30,180 nt of DNA from a virus. The translations under genes and the position numbers were made by a program. Positions 23,003-28,651 of the stretch are shown here, in pieces (position 1 is the stretch's first letter; each line of letters opens with the position of its first letter). Location: positions 1 through 30,180 of the IMG/VR virus record IMGVR_UViG_3300006100_000054; one strand, written 5' to 3'. The notes below the pieces were generated by a model. That model saw only the letters and a program-made list of their open reading frames with translations. It was not told the DNA's origin and searched no databases.

Positions 23003-23031
23003 ATTATACAATAAGATGAATTATGGGTCAA
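23003..23031 (-). promoter_or_regulatory. Promoter of the 50-residue gene (TTGACC class)
   Basis: Minus-strand TTGACC (23026-23031), 17-base spacer, TATAAT (23003-23008), then TACAGTAT. The stop codon of the RelE-like gene upstream (TGA, 23028-23030) lies inside the -35 hexamer, the same arrangement as at 22844. Confidence 0.85.
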
Positions 23032-23474
23032 CAGCGGGTTAATTGCTTGGCCAGGTTTTTTTGCTTGTTGATATTACCGGGTGTACCAGTTCCGCTTTCT
23101 TGATGTGAAAAAATACCGTAGAGTTGAACTACAGTAGGGTTTTTTCCTTCTATGGTATAGAATACGCTGAGATCTCTTGTTAGGTGTGCGTGACGTAATT
23201 TTGGAACAGCACGAGCCAAAGGGCCAGCATTGATAAAAGGTGTATCACTACTACCAAATTGTTGCCCTGGGTTTGCAGTTTTGGCCTGTGTAAATTCTTT
23301 AAATTTATCCGACAGTCCGGGATAGTTTTTAGTCTTTTCTGCAAAGGTACGATTAAACAAATCACAGGCTTGAAATTTTATACTGGTAGATACAGTAGCC
23401 TCGGTTAAGGTTTCTGTCCAGGGCCCTTGATGTGCCTGTAGAATAAGAGATTCAAATATATCAGTAAACTTCAT
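23028..23474 (-). CDS. RelE/YafQ-like protein
   Basis: The frame extends to 23579, but the first 35 codons overlap the upstream gene; the ATG at 23474 (MKFTDIFESLIL, 148 residues) lies four bases after the upstream stop and is the natural start. The C-terminal part resembles the RelE/YafQ toxin fold: RAVPKLRHAHLTRDLSVFYT, then VVQLYGIFSHQESGTG and a final KNLAKQL. The D-L-S-x-x-Y and L-Y-G-x-F-x-H pattern is what I recall from unannotated phage relatives. The N-terminal 60 residues are helical. No partner antitoxin is obvious. It closes an operon with an ABC-ATPase/GNAT fusion and a nuclease-like protein. Whether it cuts mRNA is unproven. Confidence 0.75.
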   Translation of the reverse strand: MKFTDIFESLILQAHQGPWTETLTEATVSTSIKFQACDLFNRTFAEKTKNYPGLSDKFKEFTQAKTANPGQQFGSSDTPFINAGPLARAVPKLRHAHLTRDLSVFYTIEGKNPTVVQLYGIFSHQESGTGTPGNINKQKNLAKQLTRC

Positions 23475-23478
23475 ACTA

Positions 23479-24543
23479 CTATTTAGTAGTACCAATATAC
23501 TCGTGGCTGTAGCAAAGTCGTCCTGCATCACGTGCGGTAGTGGTTCCACCATAGCCGGGCATTTTACGAGTAGTTCCATCTTTGTTCAAGTAACTGCCCA
23601 GGCGTGATTTTAAGTTAGTACTGGTAGGACGCCATAAGGGAGAATTCTGCCGATGTTCGCCAAAACTTGGATGGGCAGTTTTGCTAAAATATCTTAGCCC
23701 CCGGCTAACATATATTTCAGCAATGGCATCGCTAAATTTAGTACCTATGCCCATTCCTTGAAATTCAGGAAGAACTACAGTACGATGACCACGCCAGTAA
23801 CTGTGAATATCTCTGTTAGTTGAATGTATCGCGGCATGAAACGCCACTGGTTTGTCACCTATTAGGCCTACATAGTAATGAGCTGATTTACTTATAGCAG
23901 TATCTAAATAGTGATACTTACCGAAATATCGCCAATAGTCCTGACTTGTGCTTCGGATGGTGAGTGTAAGTTCTGGTCTTGTCCCCAGTCGAAGAAGTGA
24001 CCTCCGATTATCTAATACCTGTAGGTCGGTATCGTACACCCAGTCTGGATCTAACCAGTCTATAATATCTCTGTGACAACTTGCAATGTATAGCGGCTGA
24101 CCTGTGTTGGCACGATCATAATATTTTCGCATACTTAAAGCAAGACTTTTAGCAGTATCGCGATCCACTACTGATGTAAATTCATCTATTATATTGATAC
24201 CTTCATCTAAGGCTTTGGCCATTTCAAAGCGATGAAACTCACCATTGCTTAATGTTGCAGGTGAGCGGAACCATGCAGGAATAGTACGCAAGCCACATGC
24301 CAGTAACAGTTCTTCACCACGTTCAGGCGAACTAAAGTTATCAATAACGGTTACATCCTTATTAATTGTATCAACGAGATTTTTATCAACGGAATCCACT
24401 GTACGCAATATTGTACTCTTGCCTGATCCCGATGTACCTACGATTAACACGATCCCTTCGGTAGGCAGGTTGGGAATCGTAACGTTGGGCTCTTTATAGT
24501 CCTTGATATCGTACTTCTTTTTAATTTCGTCTAAGTAACTCAT
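23479..24543 (-). CDS. ABC-type ATPase fused to GNAT acetyltransferase
   Basis: The 354-residue protein joins two enzymes. Residues 25-185 are a compact ABC ATPase with GTSGSGKST (Walker A, 36-44), LSNGE (signature, 98-102), INIIDEF (Walker B, 116-122) and CHRD (H-loop region near 156-159); no transmembrane part exists, so it is not a transporter subunit by itself. Residues 195-330 are a GNAT domain, with VVLPEFQGMGIGTKF (about 256-270) as the acetyl-CoA-binding motif and FGKYHYLD before it. I recall similar fusions in phages, all of unknown function. It overlaps the nuclease-like gene upstream by ATGA and is followed after four bases by the RelE-like gene, so the three are co-expressed. Confidence 0.88.
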   Translation of the reverse strand: MSYLDEIKKKYDIKDYKEPNVTIPNLPTEGIVLIVGTSGSGKSTILRTVDSVDKNLVDTINKDVTVIDNFSSPERGEELLLACGLRTIPAWFRSPATLSNGEFHRFEMAKALDEGINIIDEFTSVVDRDTAKSLALSMRKYYDRANTGQPLYIASCHRDIIDWLDPDWVYDTDLQVLDNRRSLLRLGTRPELTLTIRSTSQDYWRYFGKYHYLDTAISKSAHYYVGLIGDKPVAFHAAIHSTNRDIHSYWRGHRTVVLPEFQGMGIGTKFSDAIAEIYVSRGLRYFSKTAHPSFGEHRQNSPLWRPTSTNLKSRLGSYLNKDGTTRKMPGYGGTTTARDAGRLCYSHEYIGTTK

Positions 24544-25262
24544 TTAATTGAATCTGCCATTGTTTTAAAAATTGCTTTAAGCTCTTCTGTAGTTTTACAA
24601 TACTTTGTCTGCCACTCTTTATAAAGTTCTGGCTCGGTAGTAGCATTAAAGTTCCAGCCAATTTGGTCTTGACGTTTTTTATCTAAGTTTTCTTGTAGGA
24701 TCTGTAGACGTGCTTGATTATCACCTTTGATCTTGCCCGAGCCCTGACTTGAGCCTAATGCTGTATAGAATTTATCATTACCATGTTTATCTTTTTTAAA
24801 GGGTGTAACTGCACGGGAGTGTATTTCTTTGATTAATTCGTCTTTGGTAAGGAAAAAATATTCAACAGTTTTTTCGTCCCAGGCCTTCATAAAAAGATAT
24901 CCGGCTAAATCTTCATAAAACCTTAGTTGGCCGCCACCGATAGCATCACCTGACGAAAACGAAACTTTAAGTTCAATATTATTTTTGCCTGGTACTAATT
25001 TGTCTCCGGCTACTAAGTCACCAAGATCTAACCCCTCGTCATCATTCTTTTTATCGTAACTTAGAGAGTCTTTTTTCTTAGTACCTGTTTGAAAAGCAAC
25101 CCAGCCCTCAATAAATTTTTCAGCTGATTTTTGCTTCATAGCATGATAGTATTCATACATTTCTTCGTATGGGGTATCATAGTAGGAATCAATAGATTCT
25201 AAGAGACTACGAATTTCTTCGGTCTCTTTTCTGTTTGCTTTAATGCGGTCAAGTAATGACAT
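24540..25262 (-). CDS. Possible PD-(D/E)XK-type nuclease
   Basis: A 240-residue protein without a certain family. Residues 94-112 contain an N-I-E-L-K-V strand and IGGGQLRFYED, which fit the E-x-K strand and the following Gln/helix of restriction-type PD-(D/E)XK nucleases; Asp82 or Asp87 would be the first acidic residue, with Glu97 and Lys99. A strand pair with YFFLTKDEL follows, as in many of these folds. The N-terminal 60 residues are helical, and the C-terminal part is basic (QENLDKKRQDQIGW). AGGAAA precedes the ATG by five bases, and its stop overlaps the ABC-GNAT start. The nuclease call rests on motif spacing only; it could equally be an unrelated structural or regulatory protein. Confidence 0.6.
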   Translation of the reverse strand: MSLLDRIKANRKETEEIRSLLESIDSYYDTPYEEMYEYYHAMKQKSAEKFIEGWVAFQTGTKKKDSLSYDKKNDDEGLDLGDLVAGDKLVPGKNNIELKVSFSSGDAIGGGQLRFYEDLAGYLFMKAWDEKTVEYFFLTKDELIKEIHSRAVTPFKKDKHGNDKFYTALGSSQGSGKIKGDNQARLQILQENLDKKRQDQIGWNFNATTEPELYKEWQTKYCKTTEELKAIFKTMADSIK

Positions 25263-25273
25263 TTATTTTCCTA

Positions 25274-25810
25274 TTAAATTTCTATTGTACTACCTTTACC
25301 TTTAGAATAAAAGATATGATCACCAATTTGTTTAATACGATTATTGGGATCTGCCCAATTTGGTGCCTTGATATAGTCTGCATGATAAAGCAAACTCTTT
25401 TCTAAACCCTTGACACGATAGCCTTTAAGTGCATTTAGAGCAATAGTATGACTACGAGCATATAGATCAGGATCGGGCTTGTGCAGTCGTTTTAACAAAG
25501 TCCACGAAAATTGATATGGAGCATATACTACAGAACAAACTGTATTACCCCAACGGCCAGCACGAATTCGATTAAGGGTTACGGTAGCCACTGCATATTT
25601 ACCAATGTCAGTTTGATTGCCAGCTTCATAATAAATGTTTTTAGTTAAACATTCAACATCGTGTTTGGTATAGTTAATACCGTGATTAGTTTTAATAATT
25701 ATTTCTTCAATTTGATCAACTCGGTTATTTAAAGTTTCAGTTTTAAAATCCAGCCGAATCAACAATAAAGTAATAATTACACCAAATACAATTAATGTCC
25801 GATCTTTCAC
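25274..25810 (-). CDS. Cell-wall hydrolase, SleB type, with N-terminal membrane anchor
   Basis: The C-terminal 125 residues form a Hydrolase_2/SleB domain: CLTKNIYYEAGNQTDIGKYA with the candidate catalytic Glu62, VTLNRIRAGRWGNTVCSVVY, FSW, and HADYIKAPNW with His143. It cleaves peptidoglycan glycan strands in the known family. The N-terminus is a short hydrophobic helix (LIVFGVIITLLLIRL, residues 6-20) followed by a helical linker, which fits a signal-anchor (SAR-like) endolysin. The frame is open to an ATG at 25852, but that lies upstream of the predicted -10; GAGGT eight bases before the GTG at 25810 makes this the better start (178 residues). It heads the operon with the nuclease-like gene. 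Confidence 0.86.
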   Translation of the reverse strand: MKDRTLIVFGVIITLLLIRLDFKTETLNNRVDQIEEIIIKTNHGINYTKHDVECLTKNIYYEAGNQTDIGKYAVATVTLNRIRAGRWGNTVCSVVYAPYQFSWTLLKRLHKPDPDLYARSHTIALNALKGYRVKGLEKSLLYHADYIKAPNWADPNNRIKQIGDHIFYSKGKGSTIEI

Positions 25811-25842
25811 AATCAATACCTCTAAGGTTACAATGATAATAC

Positions 25843-25872
25843 ATTGTAGCATAAATGGTATTTGTTGGTCTG
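25843..25872 (-). promoter_or_regulatory. Promoter of the SleB gene (CAGACC class)
   Basis: Minus-strand CAGACC (25867-25872), an 18-base spacer and TACAAT (25843-25848). The -10 is weaker than at the other promoters, but the upstream box matches that of the VWA gene. The predicted start of transcription lies about 25 bases before the chosen GTG. Confidence 0.6.
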
Positions 25873-25890
25873 TCGTCTTTTTACAACACT
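25867..25890 (-). repeat. Upstream promoter box, copy 2
   Basis: Block matching 20696-20719 at 22 of 24 positions; the two differences are a C/T swap at the tenth and eleventh bases. It lies wholly between the stop of the gene at 25896 and the SleB gene, so coding constraint does not explain it. Confidence 0.7.
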
Positions 25891-25895
25891 CTAAC

Positions 25896-26270
25896 CTATT
25901 GATTCGCTTCTAAATTATTTAGGTAAGTAGGCAAATCACCACCATGAAGCTGTAGCATAACAGCATCTTGTTCGCTCATGACCATTAGGTTAGACAAGGT
26001 TTTAATAAAGTAAGGTTGGCCAAGCAATCTTTCAAGCTGAAGTAATTGTTTGGGTAATATTTTTTCTTGTAGTTTAACTTCGTGTAGTTTAAGATCGGTG
26101 TGTCGTTCAATCCAGGCATAGCCAACTTTGGTTAATCTAAGACTGTTACTGTTAATTGAATTATACCACCATTGATGTCCGACACCTGGCCAGTCGGCAC
26201 CGGGACTGACCATGTCTATTAGGTCTTGGGTCCACTGGCTTTGAGTTTTACGGTTTGTAGATAGTGTCAC
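25896..26270 (-). CDS. Conserved phage protein of unknown function
   Basis: A 124-residue protein whose middle reads VGHQWWYNSINSNSLRLTK, then VGYAWIERH, a pattern (S-L-R-L-T-x-x-G-x-x-x-I/F) that I recall in unannotated proteins of T4-like cyanophages. The C-terminal half is helical (EKILPKQLLQLERLLGQPYF). No catalytic motif. It overlaps the upstream gene by 23 bases and is the last gene of that string before the SleB promoter. Confidence 0.8.
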   Translation of the reverse strand: MTLSTNRKTQSQWTQDLIDMVSPGADWPGVGHQWWYNSINSNSLRLTKVGYAWIERHTDLKLHEVKLQEKILPKQLLQLERLLGQPYFIKTLSNLMVMSEQDAVMLQLHGGDLPTYLNNLEANQ

Positions 26271-26538
26271 CTTGCTTGAGTAAGACTACGGTGAATTTGT
26301 CAGTCTTGAATAAGGTGTTGAGTTTCTTGGCCAAGTTGATAGCATGTCCGGAATTACTAAAGCTGCATTTTTTGTACTTTGGTCCTGGATAGGCCACAAG
26401 CATATTTGCAGTCTTAAGATTAATAGGTTGGTTGTCATAGAAGACTGCCCAGATGCCTTCGCTGGATAATACTTGGTCACTTTTGTAACTTGACTTGTTT
26501 ACGTGTTCGAGAAGCACGGTAGGTTTTGGTCTACTCAT
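26248..26538 (-). CDS. Conserved phage protein of unknown function
   Basis: Ninety-six residues beginning MSRPKPTVLLEHVNKSSYK and containing GIWAVFYDNQPINLKTAN, YPGPKYKKCSF and SGHAINLAKKLNTLFKTDKF. I recall very similar proteins in T4-like marine phages, all unannotated. Basic, no membrane segment. The gap upstream holds GATAAATA, a possible late promoter, so this and the next gene may form a separate late unit. Its end overlaps the following gene by 23 bases. Confidence 0.83.
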   Translation of the reverse strand: MSRPKPTVLLEHVNKSSYKSDQVLSSEGIWAVFYDNQPINLKTANMLVAYPGPKYKKCSFSNSGHAINLAKKLNTLFKTDKFTVVLLKQGDTIYKP

Positions 26539-26561
26539 AATTGAATTCCATCTATACTTTT

Positions 26562-26569
26562 ATTTATCT
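26562..26569 (-). promoter_or_regulatory. Possible T4-type late promoter
   Basis: GATAAATA on the minus strand, seven of eight matches to the T4 late -10 box TATAAATA, lies in a 47-base gap 24 bases upstream of the ATG at 26538. No sigma70-type -35 accompanies it. A chance match in AT-rich DNA cannot be excluded. Confidence 0.4.
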
Positions 26570-26585
26570 TAGAAAACGGCGTATA

Positions 26586-26804
26586 TTATTTAAAACCGCC
26601 CCCGTCCATGGTAATTTCAACTACTTCATCTGTTACCTGAGGTTTTCCTGATAATTCAGCTATATGTGCTAATAGTGCAAAAATATCGTTGTGTAAATTT
26701 CGCGCCTCTTGAGCAGTCAAAATCAGGTTTTTGCCTTGGGTTTGGTTCATAACACGCACTTTATCGTTAAACATCTTTGTGTGTATGCTTAGTTTATTGT
26801 CCAT
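26586..26804 (-). CDS. Small conserved phage protein
   Basis: Seventy-two residues. FNDKVRVMNQTQGKNLILTA is followed by a helix QEARNLHNDIFALLAHIAEL and an acidic tail with VVEITMDGGGFK. I recall this motif set, especially DKVRVMNQT and the MDGGGF end, in T4-like cyanophage proteins of unknown role. AAGGAAAG lies three bases before the ATG. It overlaps the upstream gene by 11 bases. Confidence 0.82.
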   Translation of the reverse strand: MDNKLSIHTKMFNDKVRVMNQTQGKNLILTAQEARNLHNDIFALLAHIAELSGKPQVTDEVVEITMDGGGFK

Positions 26805-27270
26805 TGACTTTCCTTAATTGTTCAGACATGTATTCCTGAGTTTTAAATGGTCCTTGATATTCATATCGATTTAATGTAATTGCTTTTGGACAATAAGCAC
26901 GAGCCCAGTTATGATTAAATTTAATAATGTAATATCCGGCACAAAAATAACTTTTACTTTTTGCTGTCTTGGTAAAAATTGGCAAATGTTTCTGTACATC
27001 AAACAGTACGTTATGCGGTCTATGCGGAGTAGGGTAACCGTAGATTTCATAAATTTTATTTTCTGCTGGTTTGGTTTTTTCAAACTTAACAAATTCAATA
27101 TTGTATTTTTTACTTAACAATTTAATGTTAGAAAATACTTCACGTTGGTCGTCGTGTACATAAGCAACACCGCCTTCGTCAATGGCCTGGATGGTAGCAA
27201 TCTTTTCTCCAGACTCCTCTACAATCCAAAATTTATTTTTTACTACAGGTTTGGCTACAATATCATTCAT
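26794..27270 (-). CDS. Conserved phage protein of unknown function
   Basis: A 158-residue protein. The N-terminal half reads KFWIVEESGEKIATIQAIDE, then GGVAYVHDDQREVF and IKLLSKKYNIEFVK; the C-terminal half has EIYGYPTPHRPHN, FTKTAKSKSYFCAGYYII and a final RYEYQGPFKTQEYM. I recall nearly the same order in T4-like cyanophages, so it is a conserved core gene of that group, without known function. Mixed alpha/beta, no membrane segment. The start overlaps the stop of the DUF3307 gene (ATGA). Confidence 0.85.
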   Translation of the reverse strand: MNDIVAKPVVKNKFWIVEESGEKIATIQAIDEGGVAYVHDDQREVFSNIKLLSKKYNIEFVKFEKTKPAENKIYEIYGYPTPHRPHNVLFDVQKHLPIFTKTAKSKSYFCAGYYIIKFNHNWARAYCPKAITLNRYEYQGPFKTQEYMSEQLRKVNGQ

Positions 27271-27629
27271 GCGATTAATCCAATCATTGTTATATAAGTC
27301 AGTGAATGTAAGTATTGGTCAAATCCCAACAACCACCAAAACTTTTCACTTGTATCTGGTCGCCAGTTATAGCGAGCATTTAGTCGCATCTTTGCCCAAT
27401 CGATATGATAATGTATGATCATATCTGCAACAGCAAATGTTAATGCTAATTCAACATCAATCCATACAAAGCAGAGATACGTACCGATACCGTGTAGTCC
27501 GGCGTGTATTAAGCCACCCGGATGGCCATAGGTGCCTTTGTTTCGCCATTGGTATTCCCATTGTAAAGGAAAGTCAATGACAAAATGTTTTGTAACTAAT
27601 AAAAACAACATGAATACTACAAAGTTCAT
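27267..27629 (-). CDS. DUF3307-type membrane protein
   Basis: A 120-residue protein with several hydrophobic helices. KHFVIDFPLQWEYQWRNKG, then HAGLHGIGTYLCF and MIIHYHIDWAKMRL match the DUF3307 pattern (H-x-x-x-D-x-L-Q, a central His pair, and HY-x-DW). Such proteins lie in the inner membrane and have no established activity. AAAGGG lies before the ATG. It follows the paralogous-pair gene upstream by one base and overlaps the next gene by ATGA, so it is part of one translation string. Confidence 0.8.
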   Translation of the reverse strand: MNFVVFMLFLLVTKHFVIDFPLQWEYQWRNKGTYGHPGGLIHAGLHGIGTYLCFVWIDVELALTFAVADMIIHYHIDWAKMRLNARYNWRPDTSEKFWWLLGFDQYLHSLTYITMIGLIA

Positions 27630-27630
27630 A

Positions 27631-28014
27631 TTAACCCTTTAGACAACTCATGGTTACAATCTTGCCAAGCTCTTTGTCAAAGTCGGCATCTTCGCCGATG
27701 ATGTAGAGCTGTGGTTGCGGTGCTGATTGGCCAAAATAAACACTATTTTGATGATCATTGATTTGTACAACCCAGCCGCCATTGGCCTTGGCAACACTAA
27801 AATTAATCGCAGCATTACCATTTATGTTAATAGTTGGTTGGCTTGGCGCTACACTTATACCAACTGCACCGGCACCCAGTGTATAGGTCATTTGCCCTGG
27901 GGAATTCATTGTATACGACATTTCTTTTTCCTTTTTATATGCGTTTGTAAATTTAGTTTTGGCCGGGGCCGCTAACCAATTTAACAATCGTACTCTTAGA
28001 TCTGCAAAAATCAT
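27631..28014 (-). CDS. Phage protein, paralogue of the one at 28651
   Basis: A 127-residue protein with a basic first part (LRVRLLNWLAAPAKTKF), a low-complexity middle (GQMTYTLGAGAVGISVAP) and a conserved end: INFSVAKANGGWVVQI, then LYIIGEDADFDKELGKIVTM. The end matches that of the gene at 28382 (LSFNVMPAQGGTIVQI...GEDIAKTIGHIVSM), so they are paralogues. Two starts are possible: the ATG at 28014, in an ATGA overlap with the upstream stop, and the ATG at 27921 with AAGGA seven bases before it. I keep the longer form because the paralogue also has a basic N-terminus, but both products may be made. Role unknown. Confidence 0.78.
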   Translation of the reverse strand: MIFADLRVRLLNWLAAPAKTKFTNAYKKEKEMSYTMNSPGQMTYTLGAGAVGISVAPSQPTININGNAAINFSVAKANGGWVVQINDHQNSVYFGQSAPQPQLYIIGEDADFDKELGKIVTMSCLKG

Positions 28015-28385
28015 AGTGCTTTTTCTTCCTGTTCGGTTAAAGCTACCATGACTTTAACTTGGTACATGGCTTTTTCTAAATTGGCTACAGCATCGGCAAC
28101 TCCGGGATGCCGTTTAGCCAATTCCTGCATACGCTGTTCTTCGTGCATTTTTTTAGTAGCCCAATCTAAAGCACTGATGGCCATACCGCTCAGACTAACT
28201 TCAGCAGTTTGGTAGCCCATGCTGATCCAACTTGAGCCATCAAAAACTTCCATGCCACTGCCGTTTAAACGGATCATACCCTGCATTGGGTTATTTGCAT
28301 TGGGGCTAACATAAGGGTTATTACTATAACCACCGTTGACCTGTAGGTACCCATTGTTAGGTCCTGATCCAATACTATTAATCAT
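28011..28385 (-). CDS. Conserved phage protein, possibly virion-related
   Basis: A 124-residue protein with an Asn/Gly-rich start (SGPNNGYLQVNGGYSNNPYV), then NPMQGMIRLNGSGMEVFDGS and SWISMGYQTAEVSLS, and a helical second half with MHEEQRMQELAKRHPG. The G-x-I-R-x-N-x-x-x-x-x-x-E-V-x-D-G-x-x-W segment is what I recall from tail or decoration-type phage proteins, but this is weak. Both ends are ATGA overlaps, with the two paralogous genes on either side. Confidence 0.8.
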   Translation of the reverse strand: MINSIGSGPNNGYLQVNGGYSNNPYVSPNANNPMQGMIRLNGSGMEVFDGSSWISMGYQTAEVSLSGMAISALDWATKKMHEEQRMQELAKRHPGVADAVANLEKAMYQVKVMVALTEQEEKAL

Positions 28386-28651
28386 ACTCTTAACAACTCC
28401 ATACTAACAATATGTCCGATAGTTTTTGCAATATCTTCGCCTTCGGGGATAACGTGGGTAGTGTTATTATTACGATCTGTTTTACGATCGTAGTGACGAA
28501 TCTGCACAATAGTTCCGCCTTGAGCTGGCATAACATTAAAAGACAAGCCTTCTACGTCAACTGCCCTGGCACCTGTGTTTACCGCAACTTCTACTGGATA
28601 GCAGTCTTCTTCCTGTAGCCAGCGTCTTATTTTACGTTTTAACCAATTCAT
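28382..28651 (-). CDS. Small phage protein, paralogue of the one at 27631
   Basis: Eighty-nine residues. A basic helix MNWLKRKIRRWLQEED opens the protein, followed by LSFNVMPAQGGTIVQI and a C-terminal GEDIAKTIGHIVSMELLRV, which parallels the end of the protein at 27631. No named domain. The gene overlaps the exonuclease upstream and the next gene downstream by ATGA. Two related proteins flanking a third small gene suggest a three-part complex or a local duplication with insertion; function unknown. Confidence 0.8.
   Translation of the reverse strand: MNWLKRKIRRWLQEEDCYPVEVAVNTGARAVDVEGLSFNVMPAQGGTIVQIRHYDRKTDRNNNTTHVIPEGEDIAKTIGHIVSMELLRV

Noticed and set aside
22832-23014. Plus-strand ORF of 60 codons between two minus-strand genes
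   Set aside because: It is antisense to the 50-residue basic gene, which has a promoter, sensible composition and remembered phage relatives. The plus-strand frame runs through promoter elements and has no ribosome site.
23475-23579. Longer start for the RelE-like gene
   Set aside because: The additional 35 codons overlap the ABC-GNAT gene. The ATG at 23474 lies just after that gene's stop and begins a typical phage-like N-terminus.
25811-25852. ATG at 25852 as the start of the SleB gene
   Set aside because: It lies upstream of the predicted -10 element and lacks a ribosome site, whereas the GTG at 25810 has GAGGT at the right distance.
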